Assembly: GCA_015056245.1 (NCBI GenBank)
Contig: SVGQ01000002.1
Location: forward strand, 1 to 64,000
Direction: 5' to 3'
DNA length: 64,000 nucleotides
DNA from: Clostridiales bacterium
Lineage (GTDB): Bacteria > Bacillota > Clostridia > Christensenellales > Aristaeellaceae
The translations under genes were made by a program, and so were the position numbers. The notes under the pieces were generated by a model. The model searched no databases. It was not told the origin of the DNA and saw nothing but the letters and a program-made list of their open reading frames with translations. The first letter of the stretch is position 1. Each line of letters begins with the position of its first letter. Below are positions 1 through 9,151 of this stretch, piece after piece.

Positions 1-17
1 GATGTCGTACCTCCTGC

Positions 18-332
18 TTAGTTATTGAGCTTGATCTCGATCTCGACACCGGCAGGAAGATCCAGCTTCATCATGGCGTCGACCGTGCGGGGGTTGGGGT
101 TGTGAATGTCGATCAGGCGCTTGTGAGTGCGCATTTCGAACTGCTCACGGCTATCCTTGTACTTGTGGGGAGCACGCAGGATGGTGACGATCTCCTTCTC
201 AGTGGGCAGCGGGATGGGGCCGGAAACCTTAGCGCCAGTGCGCTTGGCGGTCTCGACGATCCGCTCGGAAGACTGATCGATCAGGTTGTGCTCGTAAGCC
301 TTCAGCTTGATACGGATTTTCTGGTTGGCCAT
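18..332 (-). CDS. rpsJ: 30S ribosomal protein S10
   Basis: S10 is a small-subunit head protein that also acts as NusE in antitermination. The 104-residue product begins [19 protein letters not shown] and carries the family motifs [10 protein letters not shown] and [12 protein letters not shown]; length is normal for S10. I chose the ATG at 332 because an AGGAGG lies just upstream (complement of 341-347); an in-frame extension to 386 would add a non-conserved 18-residue leader. A good ribosome binding site at about 9-15, before the left edge, indicates that the next operon gene (expected rplC) follows on the same strand outside the window. Strong recognition. Confidence 0.97.
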   Translation of the reverse strand: MANQKIRIKLKAYEHNLIDQSSERIVETAKRTGAKVSGPIPLPTEKEIVTILRAPHKYKDSREQFEMRTHKRLIDIHNPNPRTVDAMMKLDLPAGVEIEIKLNN

Positions 333-560
333 TTTCGTTCCTCCTTGAATTTGTGGTCTCAAGTACACCGCGCCGGGTGTGTCCATCGACGGCTTTTTGG
401 AAAGCGAGGGGCCGAAGCCGCTCCCGCCTCAGGAGCCGTCCGACGGCGCATCCTTGCGCCGTGTCTTAAGTCCGTCGCCCGATTACCGGGCTGGTCCACG
501 ATAATTACCCGCCATGGCCATGGCGGCAACTTACCGCTTCATCCCTAAACAGACAGCCTC
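333..560 (-). promoter_or_regulatory. Long structured 5' leader of the rpsJ operon
   Basis: About 225 nt separate the promoter at 564-592 from the rpsJ start. No gene is seen. The stretch is GC-rich and holds several inverted repeats (the palindrome around 511-526, GGCGCATCCTTGCGCC near 437-452, CCCGATTACCGGGC near 479-492). Long leaders before S10 operons often carry ribosomal-protein feedback or attenuation structures; that role is inference here, since I cannot match it to a described motif. Confidence 0.5.
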
Positions 561-563
561 CGT

Positions 564-592
564 ATTATACGATATCCTGCTTTTGAATGCAA
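564..592 (-). promoter_or_regulatory. Sigma-A-type promoter for the rpsJ operon
   Basis: On the minus strand TTGCAT (587-592) and a perfect TATAAT (564-569) are separated by exactly 17 bp. It reads into the rpsJ leader, with the transcription start expected near 557. Confidence 0.8.
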
Positions 593-713
593 TACCTTTT
601 GCAAACTTTTTTCATTATTTTTTTGATGCAATGTGTGCATAACCCTGATAAACCGTTGTTTACCGAAATTGAGTATGTACACGTTACCGGGTGTGTCCAT
701 CACAAGAGATTAT

Positions 714-760
714 CAACGCGGAAGAATGCCTCCCAAATGTGACATTTTTCTTCCGCGTTG
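714..760 (-). terminator. Inverted repeat after the glycosyltransferase gene, probable terminator
   Basis: A perfect 13-bp stem, CAACGCGGAAGAA (714-726) with its complement at 748-760, encloses a 21-nt loop. It lies just past the stop of the minus-strand gene at 788-2278. The downstream U-tract is weak, so termination efficiency is uncertain. The rest of 593-787 is AT-rich and holds no gene. Confidence 0.5.
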
Positions 761-787
761 ACCTATTTTCTGCATCAAGATGCAGCT

Positions 788-2278
788 CTATTTATCGACA
801 ATCATCACCGTATCTTCCTCCGTCCGGAAGTAACACTGCTCGTAGAGCTGGTTGATCAGCTCCTGATTGCCTGCCTGACCGATCAGCAGAATCGCGTATT
901 CTTCATCCGCCAAAAAGGCTTCCGCGCCGCCATCCATACAGACCACATCGCCGTACATCAGAGCGGTGAGCATATCCGCCTGCATCCACTCGGTCACAGG
1001 CCATACGCTGGCTACCTCAGCGTTGTACTGCACATACATGTGAACGCCCTCATCCATATCCCGGTCCAGATTCTCCTGCATCACGATCTGGTAGGTATCC
1101 GACATGGTAATATTGCTGATCCGCTCTGCCTCCTGCCAGCCGAACAGACACATCACGGCAAAAGCGGCAGCCATCATTGCTGCTCTGATTGCTTTCCCCT
1201 TCTCTGCCTGAAGAAGCGCATGGGTCATGATCCCGGTAAGCACGCTCAGAGCCGCAAAGCCGGAGTAGACATACCAGACGAACTCCACGTTCATCAGCGT
1301 GTAGAAAGCGATCGGCACCACAAACCAGATCACCGTTCCGATCAGTGCGTCCTTGCATTCCGGACTCAGCTTCACTCTCAAGAGGATGCAAACAACTGCG
1401 CACAACGCACAGAAGATCGCCGCAACCACCAGCGCAGGACGGTCGTAAAACGCTTCCAGATACAACTGCAACGGAGTCAGTTCATTCTCATGCGCCGTTG
1501 CGCCCACACGACCCGCCACATCCGTCAGGAACATCTCTTTTAAGAAAGTGGAACCGTCCCGCGCATAGCGCACCGCTATCCAGATCCCCACCGGACCGGC
1601 GCCGCAAGCCAGCAGGCCAAGAATTCGCCGGGGTTTCAACTGCTTCAGCTTTCCTGTACAGACCACATACGCCAGACAAATGATGCCAATATTCAGCGCA
1701 TGGGTGGCCTTGGTGAGAAATGCCAGTGAAAAGGCCAGCGCGCTGCCGTAGAACCAGGCAAAGTTCTTCTGGCTCATGAGCATACACAGCATGGCAATGG
1801 TAAAGAACAGCTGGTAAACGCCATCCGCATCGCCAAAGCGGGAAAAATGCGGCGCATACATACCCCGGTTGCACACATAGGCGCACAGCGCCATCACCGC
1901 AGGCCAGATACCGAAACGCTTCACGCAAAGCACCGTTACCAGCACCATGCTGATCAGCGAGGACAAAGCGCTGAAAAACCGAAGACCCAGCGCATTGTAC
2001 CCGAACAATCTGTATCCAAGCACCACACTCCAGAAGGATATGGGCGGTTTCAGGTTCCAGTAATCCGTTTCGCCGCCGTAGGTGTGCACCACATACTCAT
2101 CGTTGCGGATCATTTCGTAAGCATTGACGCCGTGGCGCGCTTCATCATAATCGACGATAGCCTGCACACCCAGATTGGCAAACAGCAGCCACCCTGCCGC
2201 GCACAAAAGCGCCAGAAGCAGCGCAACACCCACTGCCTGCTGCCAACCAAAGGGCTTCTTTTGTAAGGTTTCAGTCAT
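788..2278 (-). CDS. Family 39/83-type polytopic membrane glycosyltransferase (ArnT/PMT-like)
   Basis: A 496-residue polytopic protein expected to transfer a sugar from a polyprenyl-phosphate donor on the outer face of the membrane. After the first membrane helix (about 14-35) comes VDYDEARHGVNAYEMI (about residues 42-57), the acidic first-loop signature of PMT/ArnT-type GT-C enzymes; NLKPPISFWSV follows, matching the conserved KPP segment. Many hydrophobic helices follow and a soluble tail of about 110 residues ends the protein. Its ATG overlaps the TAA of the upstream CotH-like gene (TAATG), so the two are translationally coupled. Acceptor and sugar cannot be read from the sequence. Confidence 0.8.
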   Translation of the reverse strand: MTETLQKKPFGWQQAVGVALLLALLCAAGWLLFANLGVQAIVDYDEARHGVNAYEMIRNDEYVVHTYGGETDYWNLKPPISFWSVVLGYRLFGYNALGLRFFSALSSLISMVLVTVLCVKRFGIWPAVMALCAYVCNRGMYAPHFSRFGDADGVYQLFFTIAMLCMLMSQKNFAWFYGSALAFSLAFLTKATHALNIGIICLAYVVCTGKLKQLKPRRILGLLACGAGPVGIWIAVRYARDGSTFLKEMFLTDVAGRVGATAHENELTPLQLYLEAFYDRPALVVAAIFCALCAVVCILLRVKLSPECKDALIGTVIWFVVPIAFYTLMNVEFVWYVYSGFAALSVLTGIMTHALLQAEKGKAIRAAMMAAAFAVMCLFGWQEAERISNITMSDTYQIVMQENLDRDMDEGVHMYVQYNAEVASVWPVTEWMQADMLTALMYGDVVCMDGGAEAFLADEEYAILLIGQAGNQELINQLYEQCYFRTEEDTVMIVDK

Positions 2279-4659
2279 TACGGTTCAACCTCCACAAAAT
2301 CCTCTGCGCCGGGAATGATCACTTCACCCAGTCCCAGCAGCGGTTCTTCCTCTTCATTATCAAGGTAGTACATCATGCAGCCGGCGGTATCGCTGTAGAA
2401 ATAGGCATCCAGCATGTCCATGTATGCTTCGTAGTACAGATCGTAATCAAAGGTCTCGATAGCGCTCATGCCCACATCAAAATCGTAGCATACGTAGTTT
2501 TCCAGAATCGCCGCCGGATCCTCGCCGTATTCCTCCAACAGTTCAGGGTATTCGTTCACATAATAATGGTAATTATACACAAGCCCATAGTCCACGCCTT
2601 CGTACTCCGCAGGCTTATACACAGGGCCTTCAAAGGCAAAGCGGATGTTCATCTCCGTATCACTGAGAGAGACAACCAGCACGGGCTGGTCATTCACCAT
2701 GGCGGTGGCATCCTGCGCAAAGGTGCTGCCGGGCCGGGCTTTCAATTGCACATCCACGGTGTAAACTGCCCGCCAGGGAGTCTCTTCCACAGGCTGACTG
2801 CTCCACTCAACCTGCGCCACATCCGTCCGCTGGAAAAGACTTGCGGGGGTCAACGTGGAACTGCCGGGTACATCCGCATTCACATAATTCAGCCGCAGAC
2901 CGGCCTGGTCGATCACTTCAGCAGACCACAGGGGCAGATCCTGATTCAGCCATGCCGTTCTTTCTATTATATAGGAAGTGAAAAAGTCCCAGTTCTCATC
3001 AAAGGTTTCAAACAGTGTATCATAGTTGATATTGTTGTAAGAACCGCCCAACTGCCACAGATCATAGTTCATGCGGCGGGAGGCTTCCGTGGCGGCATAG
3101 TAACCCGGAAGAGAAAGCAGATTACCCTGACGCGCCGTCTCATCACCCAGCACCACATTCCGGATCATGGGTTCCAGTTCCTCCTGCCACAGCTGCCGGA
3201 TGGCCTTCTGCACCACGGGAATGTCCATCACCTCATACACCCAGCGGTCGCCAGCCACATACCCATCCACGCCCACTTCATAAGGCCGGTTGTCCCGGAT
3301 GGCGTAGGCGATGTCAAAGTCCCACAGGGGACCCGCCTTGAACTGGGCGCTGCCCTCAGGCAGGTAAAGGTAAGTGGAGGTATAGCCGAAGTCGCAGGTC
3401 TTGGCTAACTGCTGGATCAGCAGATACCGTGCCAGAGAATCGATGTCGATCAAGTCCTCCAGCAGACGTCCATCCTCCGGATGCACGCCGTGGTTTTCGA
3501 TGGTCAGCATCAGATCGTTGGTCATGCGCTGTACATAGACCACATCCTCCCGGCCTGCATATTCCGGGCTGCGGATCTCATACTTGTCGCCCCGGGCTGT
3601 CTCGAACATACTTTCCTCATCGAAACCGCCATAGGAATCCAGCTCGATCAGATAAGCGCCCGCCTGACCAAAGGAAGCTTCCACTCCGGATACATAACGG
3701 ATATCACCAATGGCGTTCTTCTCTTCCACCACCGGGAACAGCTCTGCGTCTGCCACCTGCGGATAATGCTCTTCGATGAGATCATCCATCTCCAGAATGT
3801 TCAGACGGCCCGGCTTCACATTCACCTTTTCACACAGCAGATAGAAGCCGCAATAGTCGCCGTCATAGTACAGATCCACAGGCCTGAACTCCATGGTACC
3901 CTCCATGCCCATTTCCTGACCGATGTGCAGGGTAAGCATGTTGTGCACCAGCGTGGCATCGAAGGATTCCGCCATCAGCAGCCATGTGCGTTCTTCATTG
4001 TCCTCGTTGCCGGACTGGAGCAGATCGGTTTTCTCATCCAGCTTGATCTGATAAGGCTTCTTGATGCCCCACTCCCAAGTGGTATTGCCCCGGCCCCGCA
4101 ACTCCCGCAGATTGCCGTCATACACCACCTCGCCGGATTCGTCCAGCATCAGCAAGGCCGCATCCGTGATGGGATCGCTCTTGGGATCAGCAAGGCCGTC
4201 CACATAGGCACGGCCCCGGTTCACCGGATCGGCGCTGGTCAGATACAAACTGGCCTGATTCGCCGACTGCCGGATACGCAGGGGCTTGGGTTCAGCGCCC
4301 TCCCCTACCATGACCGTCAGGTTGTACACGCCTTCCTCATCCGGGCCATCCGGGAAGAGGGCAGCGATATCCACGTTCCCGCCGGAAGCTGACTGCGCCT
4401 CACCAGCCGCAAAAGTCAGGGTTTTCCCCTCTCCCTCCCCGCAGGCATACAGCTGCACCGCTGAAAGATCAGCGCAGGTGGGCAGGAACAGGGTATCCCC
4501 GTACTGGGTGGGCTGCGCATTCAGCACAGACTCCCCCACTCGCGCATGAATCCAGCAGACAAAGGGAGCTTCCCCCTCTATATCCTCCGCCAGTGCAGCC
4601 TGCGCAAACAGCAGCGCCAGCACGCACAGCAACATCAAACCGATGTGAAACCTTCTCAT
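2278..4659 (-). CDS. Secreted CotH-kinase-like protein
   Basis: A 793-residue exported protein: signal peptide about 1-24 (LLCVLALLFAQAALA then EDI), an N-terminal beta-rich region, then a CotH-type atypical kinase fold. Recognisable CotH segments are LRGRGNTTWEWGIKKPYQIK, the YCGFYLLCEKVNV region and the acidic GPLWDFDIAYAI motif. CotH proteins include protein kinases of spore coats, but many secreted clostridial members are not coat proteins and their substrates are unknown. The start has a clear AGGAGG and a promoter lies at 4704-4733. It is the first gene of a two-gene operon with the GT39-like enzyme, which suggests an extracellular or envelope role. Confidence 0.85.
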   Translation of the reverse strand: MRRFHIGLMLLCVLALLFAQAALAEDIEGEAPFVCWIHARVGESVLNAQPTQYGDTLFLPTCADLSAVQLYACGEGEGKTLTFAAGEAQSASGGNVDIAALFPDGPDEEGVYNLTVMVGEGAEPKPLRIRQSANQASLYLTSADPVNRGRAYVDGLADPKSDPITDAALLMLDESGEVVYDGNLRELRGRGNTTWEWGIKKPYQIKLDEKTDLLQSGNEDNEERTWLLMAESFDATLVHNMLTLHIGQEMGMEGTMEFRPVDLYYDGDYCGFYLLCEKVNVKPGRLNILEMDDLIEEHYPQVADAELFPVVEEKNAIGDIRYVSGVEASFGQAGAYLIELDSYGGFDEESMFETARGDKYEIRSPEYAGREDVVYVQRMTNDLMLTIENHGVHPEDGRLLEDLIDIDSLARYLLIQQLAKTCDFGYTSTYLYLPEGSAQFKAGPLWDFDIAYAIRDNRPYEVGVDGYVAGDRWVYEVMDIPVVQKAIRQLWQEELEPMIRNVVLGDETARQGNLLSLPGYYAATEASRRMNYDLWQLGGSYNNINYDTLFETFDENWDFFTSYIIERTAWLNQDLPLWSAEVIDQAGLRLNYVNADVPGSSTLTPASLFQRTDVAQVEWSSQPVEETPWRAVYTVDVQLKARPGSTFAQDATAMVNDQPVLVVSLSDTEMNIRFAFEGPVYKPAEYEGVDYGLVYNYHYYVNEYPELLEEYGEDPAAILENYVCYDFDVGMSAIETFDYDLYYEAYMDMLDAYFYSDTAGCMMYYLDNEEEEPLLGLGEVIIPGAEDFVEVEP

Positions 4660-4703
4660 CGGGCATCCTCCTTATCGATGGTTCCTTGGGATGATCCGGG
4701 TTC

Positions 4704-4733
4704 AGTATACCCAAGGCAGCGACGGGATGTCAA
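4704..4733 (-). promoter_or_regulatory. Sigma-A-type promoter for the cotH-like operon
   Basis: Minus strand TTGACA (4728-4733), 18-bp spacer, TATACT (4704-4709), about 45 bp before the start codon. It is divergent from the DUF362-uvrA promoter 50 bp away. Confidence 0.75.
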
Positions 4734-4781
4734 GGAAACCAGCGCAAGAAGCGCATCAGCCAAATTTCCCCTGCCGCCCTC

Positions 4782-4810
4782 TTGTATCGGACAATCCTCT
4801 GTGGTACAAT
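4782..4810 (+). promoter_or_regulatory. Promoter for the DUF362-uvrA operon
   Basis: TTGTAT (4782-4787), 17-bp spacer, TACAAT (4805-4810). The transcription start should fall near 4817, at the edge of the LexA-like box. Confidence 0.75.
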
Positions 4811-4816
4811 CCAAAC

Positions 4817-4830
4817 AGAACATATTTTCG
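4817..4830 (+). promoter_or_regulatory. Candidate LexA (DinR/Cheo) box
   Basis: AGAACATATTTTCG matches 12 of 14 positions of the Gram-positive LexA palindrome CGAAC-ATAT-GTTCG. It sits directly downstream of the -10 element, where a repressor would block transcription. The operon contains uvrA, a classic SOS gene, which supports the reading. The match is by eye and unproven. Confidence 0.6.
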
Positions 4831-4870
4831 CATTTGCTATGCCTGCAAATGCCACAGGAGGAATATTTTC

Positions 4871-5986
4871 ATGGAAAAATCCAAGGTCTATTACACCAGC
4901 TTCCGTACCACGCTGGACTGCAACATTCTGCAAAAACTGCGCAAACTGATCACCAGAGCCGGTATGCCCCAGATGGATCTGGACGGCAAGTTCACTGCGG
5001 TGAAGATCCACTTCGGCGAGCCGGGCAACATGGCCTATCTGCGCCCCGGCTACGTGAAGGTGGTCGTGGACATGCTCAAGGAGATGGGCGCGCGCCCCTT
5101 CCTGACCGACTGCAACACCCTGTACGTGGGCAAGCGCCGCAACGCTCTGGATCATCTGGAAGCCGCCTACGAAAACGGCTTTAATCCCTTCCAGACCGGC
5201 TGCCATGTGATCATCGCCGACGGCCTTGACGGCAGCGATGATGTGGCGGTGCCTATCGACGGCGAGTACTGCAAGGAAGCCTACATCGGCCGCGCTGCCG
5301 TGGATGCAGAGGCCATCATCAGCGTGAGCCACTTCAAAGGCCACGAGGGCGCAGGCTTCGGCGGCGCGCTGAAGAATCTTGGCATGGGCCTTGGCTCCTG
5401 CGCTGGCAAACGCCACATGCACCACGAGGGCAAGCCTCAGGTGAATCCTGACATGTGCGTGGGCTGCGGCATGTGCATCCGTCAGTGCGCCCACAACGCC
5501 ATCCGCTTTGAGGGCGAAGGCAAGGGTCGCAAGGCCGTCATCAACCACGAAGCCTGCCTGGGCTGCGGACGCTGCGTAGGCGCCTGCCGCAACCACGGCG
5601 CTATCACCGGCCCTGACAGCCGCACCGATATGCTGGTTCGCAAGATCAGCGAGTACGCCATGGCCGCCGTCAAGAACAAGCCCCACTTCCACATCTCTCT
5701 GGTGATGGATGTGAGCCCCTTCTGCGACTGCTACGGCGTTAACGACGTGCCGATCATCCCTGATGTGGGCATGTTCGCCAGCTTCGACCCGGTTGCGCTG
5801 GATCTGGCCTGTGCCGATGCCTGCAACAAGATGCAGCGCTGCGAGCACACCTACCTGACCGAGCAGGGCAACCATACCGACGATATTTTCCATGACACCC
5901 ACCCCGTCACCAACTGGCGCGCCGGCATCGAGCACGCCCAGAAGATCGGTCTGGGCAGCATGGACTACGAACTGATCGAGGTGTAA
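4871..5986 (+). CDS. DUF362 protein with two [4Fe-4S] ferredoxin motifs
   Basis: A 371-residue cytoplasmic Fe-S protein. The N-terminal two thirds match the DUF362 family ([40 protein letters not shown]). An inserted bacterial ferredoxin module follows with [11 protein letters not shown] and [11 protein letters not shown], enough for two [4Fe-4S] clusters. The C-terminal part resumes DUF362 ([20 protein letters not shown]). The ATG at 4871 has an AGGAGGA 9 nt upstream; an in-frame extension upstream is not needed. The stop lies 4 bp before the uvrA start, so the two are co-transcribed. Function of the family is not established; electron transfer is inference. Confidence 0.88.
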   Translation: MEKSKVYYTSFRTTLDCNILQKLRKLITRAGMPQMDLDGKFTAVKIHFGEPGNMAYLRPGYVKVVVDMLKEMGARPFLTDCNTLYVGKRRNALDHLEAAYENGFNPFQTGCHVIIADGLDGSDDVAVPIDGEYCKEAYIGRAAVDAEAIISVSHFKGHEGAGFGGALKNLGMGLGSCAGKRHMHHEGKPQVNPDMCVGCGMCIRQCAHNAIRFEGEGKGRKAVINHEACLGCGRCVGACRNHGAITGPDSRTDMLVRKISEYAMAAVKNKPHFHISLVMDVSPFCDCYGVNDVPIIPDVGMFASFDPVALDLACADACNKMQRCEHTYLTEQGNHTDDIFHDTHPVTNWRAGIEHAQKIGLGSMDYELIEV

Positions 5987-5990
5987 ATCT

Positions 5991-8900
5991 TTGCAGGACA
6001 AACTCATCGTTCGCGGTGCGCGCGAACACAACCTGAAAAATGTCACGCTGGAGATCCCCCGCAACAAACTGGTGGTATTCACCGGTCTGAGCGGCTCCGG
6101 CAAAACCTCCCTTGCCTTCGACACCATCTATGCCGAAGGTCAGCGGCGCTATGTGGAGAGCCTTTCCTCCTACGCCCGCCAATTCCTCGGGCAGATGGAG
6201 AAGCCGGACATCGATTCCATCGAAGGCCTCTCCCCCGCCATCTCCATCGACCAGAAGACCACAGGCCGCAACCCCCGCTCCACCGTGGGCACGGTGACCG
6301 AGATCCACGATTACCTGCGTCTGCTCTACGCCCGCATCGGCGTGCCCCATTGCCCCAAGTGCGGCAAGGAGATCAAGCAGCAGACCATCGACCAGATGGT
6401 GGATCAGATCTTCACCCTGCCGGAAGGCCAGCGCATGCAGGTGCTGGCCCCCATTGTGCGCGCCCGCAAAGGCGAGCATGTGAAGCTGATGGAGGATGCC
6501 AAGAAGCGGGGCTATGTGCGCATTCGGGTGGATGGCGAGATCTACGATCTGGATGAGCCGCCCACGCTGAACAAGCAGCTCAAGCACACGCTGGAAATCG
6601 TGGTGGACCGCCTGATCGTGCGCCCAACGGATGAGATGCGCAAGCGTCTGGCGGACAGTCTGGAAACCGCCGCCAAGGAAAGCGGCGGTCTGGTGCTCAT
6701 TGACCTGATGGGCGAGAGCGAGATGCTGTTCAGCCAGAACTACGCCTGCCCTGATTGCGGTGTTTCCATTGAGGAACTGGCCCCCCGCATGTTCTCCTTC
6801 AACAGTCCCTTCGGTGCCTGCCCCCATTGCAGCGGTCTGGGCACCATCATGCGCATCACCCAGGACAGCATCATCCCCAACCCGGCGCTGAGCCTGAACC
6901 AAGGCGCGTTGCAGGCCATGGCATGGAATGTGGCGGACAAGAGCAGCATGGCCCACACCTACTTTGTGGCGCTGGCGGAGAAGTACGGCTTCTCGCTGGA
7001 TACGCCGGTGAAGGATCTGCCCAAAAACGTGATGGATGTGATCCTCTACGGCAGCGAGGACAAGATCACCGTTCACTATCAGGGGGCCAACGGCGAAGGC
7101 CGCTACCAGACCACCTTTGAAGGCGTCATCCGCTCGCTGGAACGCCGCTATCAGGAAACCACCAGCGACGGCATGAAAGCCGCCTATGAGGAGTACATGC
7201 TGGAAAGCCCCTGCGAAGCCTGTCAGGGCCACCGGCTCAAGCCCGAGGTACTGGCGGTGACCGTGGGCGGGCTGAACATCAGCGAAGTGAGCAACCTGAG
7301 CATCTCCAAAGCCCGGGATTTCTTCCGCAGTCTGGAGCTTACCGGCAAGGATGCCATGATCGCCCGGCAGATCCTCAAGGAGATCGATGCCCGCCTTGGC
7401 TTCCTGGACAGCGTGGGCCTCAGCTACCTGACCCTGAGCCGGGCAGCCGCCAGCCTCAGCGGCGGCGAAGCTCAGCGCATCCGGCTTGCCACCCAGATCG
7501 GATCCAGCCTGATGGGTGTGCTCTATATTCTGGACGAGCCCTCCATCGGCCTGCACCAGCGGGACAACGCCAAGCTGCTGAATACCCTCAAACGCATGCG
7601 CGATCTGGGCAACACCCTGATTGTGGTGGAGCATGACGAGGACACCATGTATGCCGCCGACTACATCGTGGATGTAGGCCCCGGCGCGGGCGTGCACGGC
7701 GGCGAGATCACCGCCGAAGGCACCATCGACCAGATACTGGCAAACCCCAACTCCCTCACCGGGCAGTATCTCAGCGGCAAGCGGTTCATTGCCGTACCTG
7801 AGAAACGCCGCCAGCCCGAAAAATGGCTGCGGGTGGTGGGTGCCAACCAGAACAACCTGAAAAACCTGACCGTGGACTTCCCCTTGGGCGTGTTCTGCTG
7901 CGTCACCGGTGTCAGCGGTTCGGGCAAAAGCAGTCTGGTCAACGAGATCCTGCACAAGCATCTGGCAAAGGTGCTCAACCGGGCCAAGACCCATGCTGGT
8001 TCCTTCAGCCACATGGAGGGCGTGGAGCAGCTGGACAAGATCATCTGCATCGACCAGAGCCCCATCGGGCGCACGCCCCGCTCCAACCCCGCCACCTATA
8101 CCGGCATGTTCGATCTCATCCGCAAGATCTTCGCCATGACCCCCGAAGCCAAGGCCCGGGGCTACAAGGAAAACCGCTTTTCCTTCAATGTGAAGGGCGG
8201 ACGCTGCGAAGCCTGTTCCGGCGATGGTCTCATCAAGATCGAGATGCACTTCCTGCCGGATATCTACGTGCCCTGCGATGTGTGCAAGGGCGCGCGGTAC
8301 AACCGGGAGACGCTGGATGTGCGCTACAACGGCAAGACCATCCACGATGTGCTGGAGATGACCGTGGAGGATGCCCTCTCTTTCTTTGAGAACCACGAGC
8401 CCATCCTGAAAAAGCTGCAAACCCTCTACGATGTGGGTCTGGGCTATCTGAAGCTGGGCCAGCCCAGCACCCAGCTCTCCGGCGGCGAAGCCCAGCGCAT
8501 CAAGCTGGCAACTGAACTGAGCCGCCGGGCCACCGGACGCACGGTCTACCTGCTGGACGAGCCCACCACCGGCCTGCACATGGCGGATGTGGAGAAGCTG
8601 ATCGGCGTTTTGCAGCGGCTGGTGGAAGGCGGCAACAGCGTGCTGGTGATCGAGCACAATCTGGATGTGATCAAGACCGCCGACTACCTGATCGACCTTG
8701 GCCCCGAAGGCGGCGACGGCGGCGGTACCATCGTTGCCACCGGTGCCCCGGAGGAAGTGGCCCTGTGCGAGGGCAGCTATACCGGGCAATACCTGAAACC
8801 CATGCTGGAAAAGGGCGGCAAGGTGCTGGATGCGGCATCTGTGAAAAAGACAGCCGCCGGCAAAGCCACAGCCAAGGCACCCAAAGTTTCTGCCAAGGCA

Positions 8901-9002
8901 CCCGCTGGCAAAGCCCCGGCGACAAAACCATCTGACAAAGATGCCGCCGAACCCGTTCCTGATAAGCCCAAGCGGGGCAGGCCCCGGAAAACCGACAAAT
9001 GA
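5991..9002 (+). CDS. uvrA: Excinuclease ABC subunit UvrA with AT-hook tail
   Basis: UvrA is the damage-recognition ATPase of nucleotide excision repair. The 1003-residue product starts with TTG ([17 protein letters not shown]), the family N terminus, with GAGGTG 7 nt upstream; no ATG fits. Walker A GLSGSGKT is at 32-39, a second Walker A (GVSGSGKSS) follows in the C-terminal half, and there are two LSGGEAQRI signatures, two DEP Walker B motifs, and zinc-binding CxxC pairs ([24 protein letters not shown]). The usual protein is about 940 residues; residues 944-1003 form an extra Lys/Ala/Pro-rich tail ending KRGRPRK, an AT-hook core. Assignment is certain; the tail function is unknown. Confidence 0.98.
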   Translation: MQDKLIVRGAREHNLKNVTLEIPRNKLVVFTGLSGSGKTSLAFDTIYAEGQRRYVESLSSYARQFLGQMEKPDIDSIEGLSPAISIDQKTTGRNPRSTVGTVTEIHDYLRLLYARIGVPHCPKCGKEIKQQTIDQMVDQIFTLPEGQRMQVLAPIVRARKGEHVKLMEDAKKRGYVRIRVDGEIYDLDEPPTLNKQLKHTLEIVVDRLIVRPTDEMRKRLADSLETAAKESGGLVLIDLMGESEMLFSQNYACPDCGVSIEELAPRMFSFNSPFGACPHCSGLGTIMRITQDSIIPNPALSLNQGALQAMAWNVADKSSMAHTYFVALAEKYGFSLDTPVKDLPKNVMDVILYGSEDKITVHYQGANGEGRYQTTFEGVIRSLERRYQETTSDGMKAAYEEYMLESPCEACQGHRLKPEVLAVTVGGLNISEVSNLSISKARDFFRSLELTGKDAMIARQILKEIDARLGFLDSVGLSYLTLSRAAASLSGGEAQRIRLATQIGSSLMGVLYILDEPSIGLHQRDNAKLLNTLKRMRDLGNTLIVVEHDEDTMYAADYIVDVGPGAGVHGGEITAEGTIDQILANPNSLTGQYLSGKRFIAVPEKRRQPEKWLRVVGANQNNLKNLTVDFPLGVFCCVTGVSGSGKSSLVNEILHKHLAKVLNRAKTHAGSFSHMEGVEQLDKIICIDQSPIGRTPRSNPATYTGMFDLIRKIFAMTPEAKARGYKENRFSFNVKGGRCEACSGDGLIKIEMHFLPDIYVPCDVCKGARYNRETLDVRYNGKTIHDVLEMTVEDALSFFENHEPILKKLQTLYDVGLGYLKLGQPSTQLSGGEAQRIKLATELSRRATGRTVYLLDEPTTGLHMADVEKLIGVLQRLVEGGNSVLVIEHNLDVIKTADYLIDLGPEGGDGGGTIVATGAPEEVALCEGSYTGQYLKPMLEKGGKVLDAASVKKTAAGKATAKAPKVSAKAPAGKAPATKPSDKDAAEPVPDKPKRGRPRKTDK

Positions 9003-9029
9003 TCTATAGGCAGCGCAATGCCTGCGATA

Positions 9030-9072
9030 AACGCCCCGGTAACGGATGAAAATGATCCGTTGCCGGGGCGTT
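9030..9072 (+). terminator. Strong hairpin after uvrA
   Basis: An 18-bp stem (9030-9047 with 9055-9072, one G-T pair) with a 7-nt GAAAATG loop. It lies between convergent uvrA and the DUF4003 gene and could stop transcription from both sides. There is no strong T-tract after it. Confidence 0.7.
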
Positions 9073-9151
9073 GTGTTTGGGAAGTATAGACAGGAAAAAC
9101 TGATCTGCCCCGCTGCCGGGGCTGCATCCCCGCGTATTTCAGCAGTCGGGA

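Noticed and set aside
2278-4659. Naming the CotH-fold protein as a spore coat gene
   Set aside because: It has a secretion signal and a vegetative promoter; secreted CotH-like proteins of Clostridia are not known coat proteins.
5907-8789. 960-codon open frame antisense to uvrA
   Set aside because: uvrA is certain; the antisense product has no family motifs and its composition is an antisense artefact.
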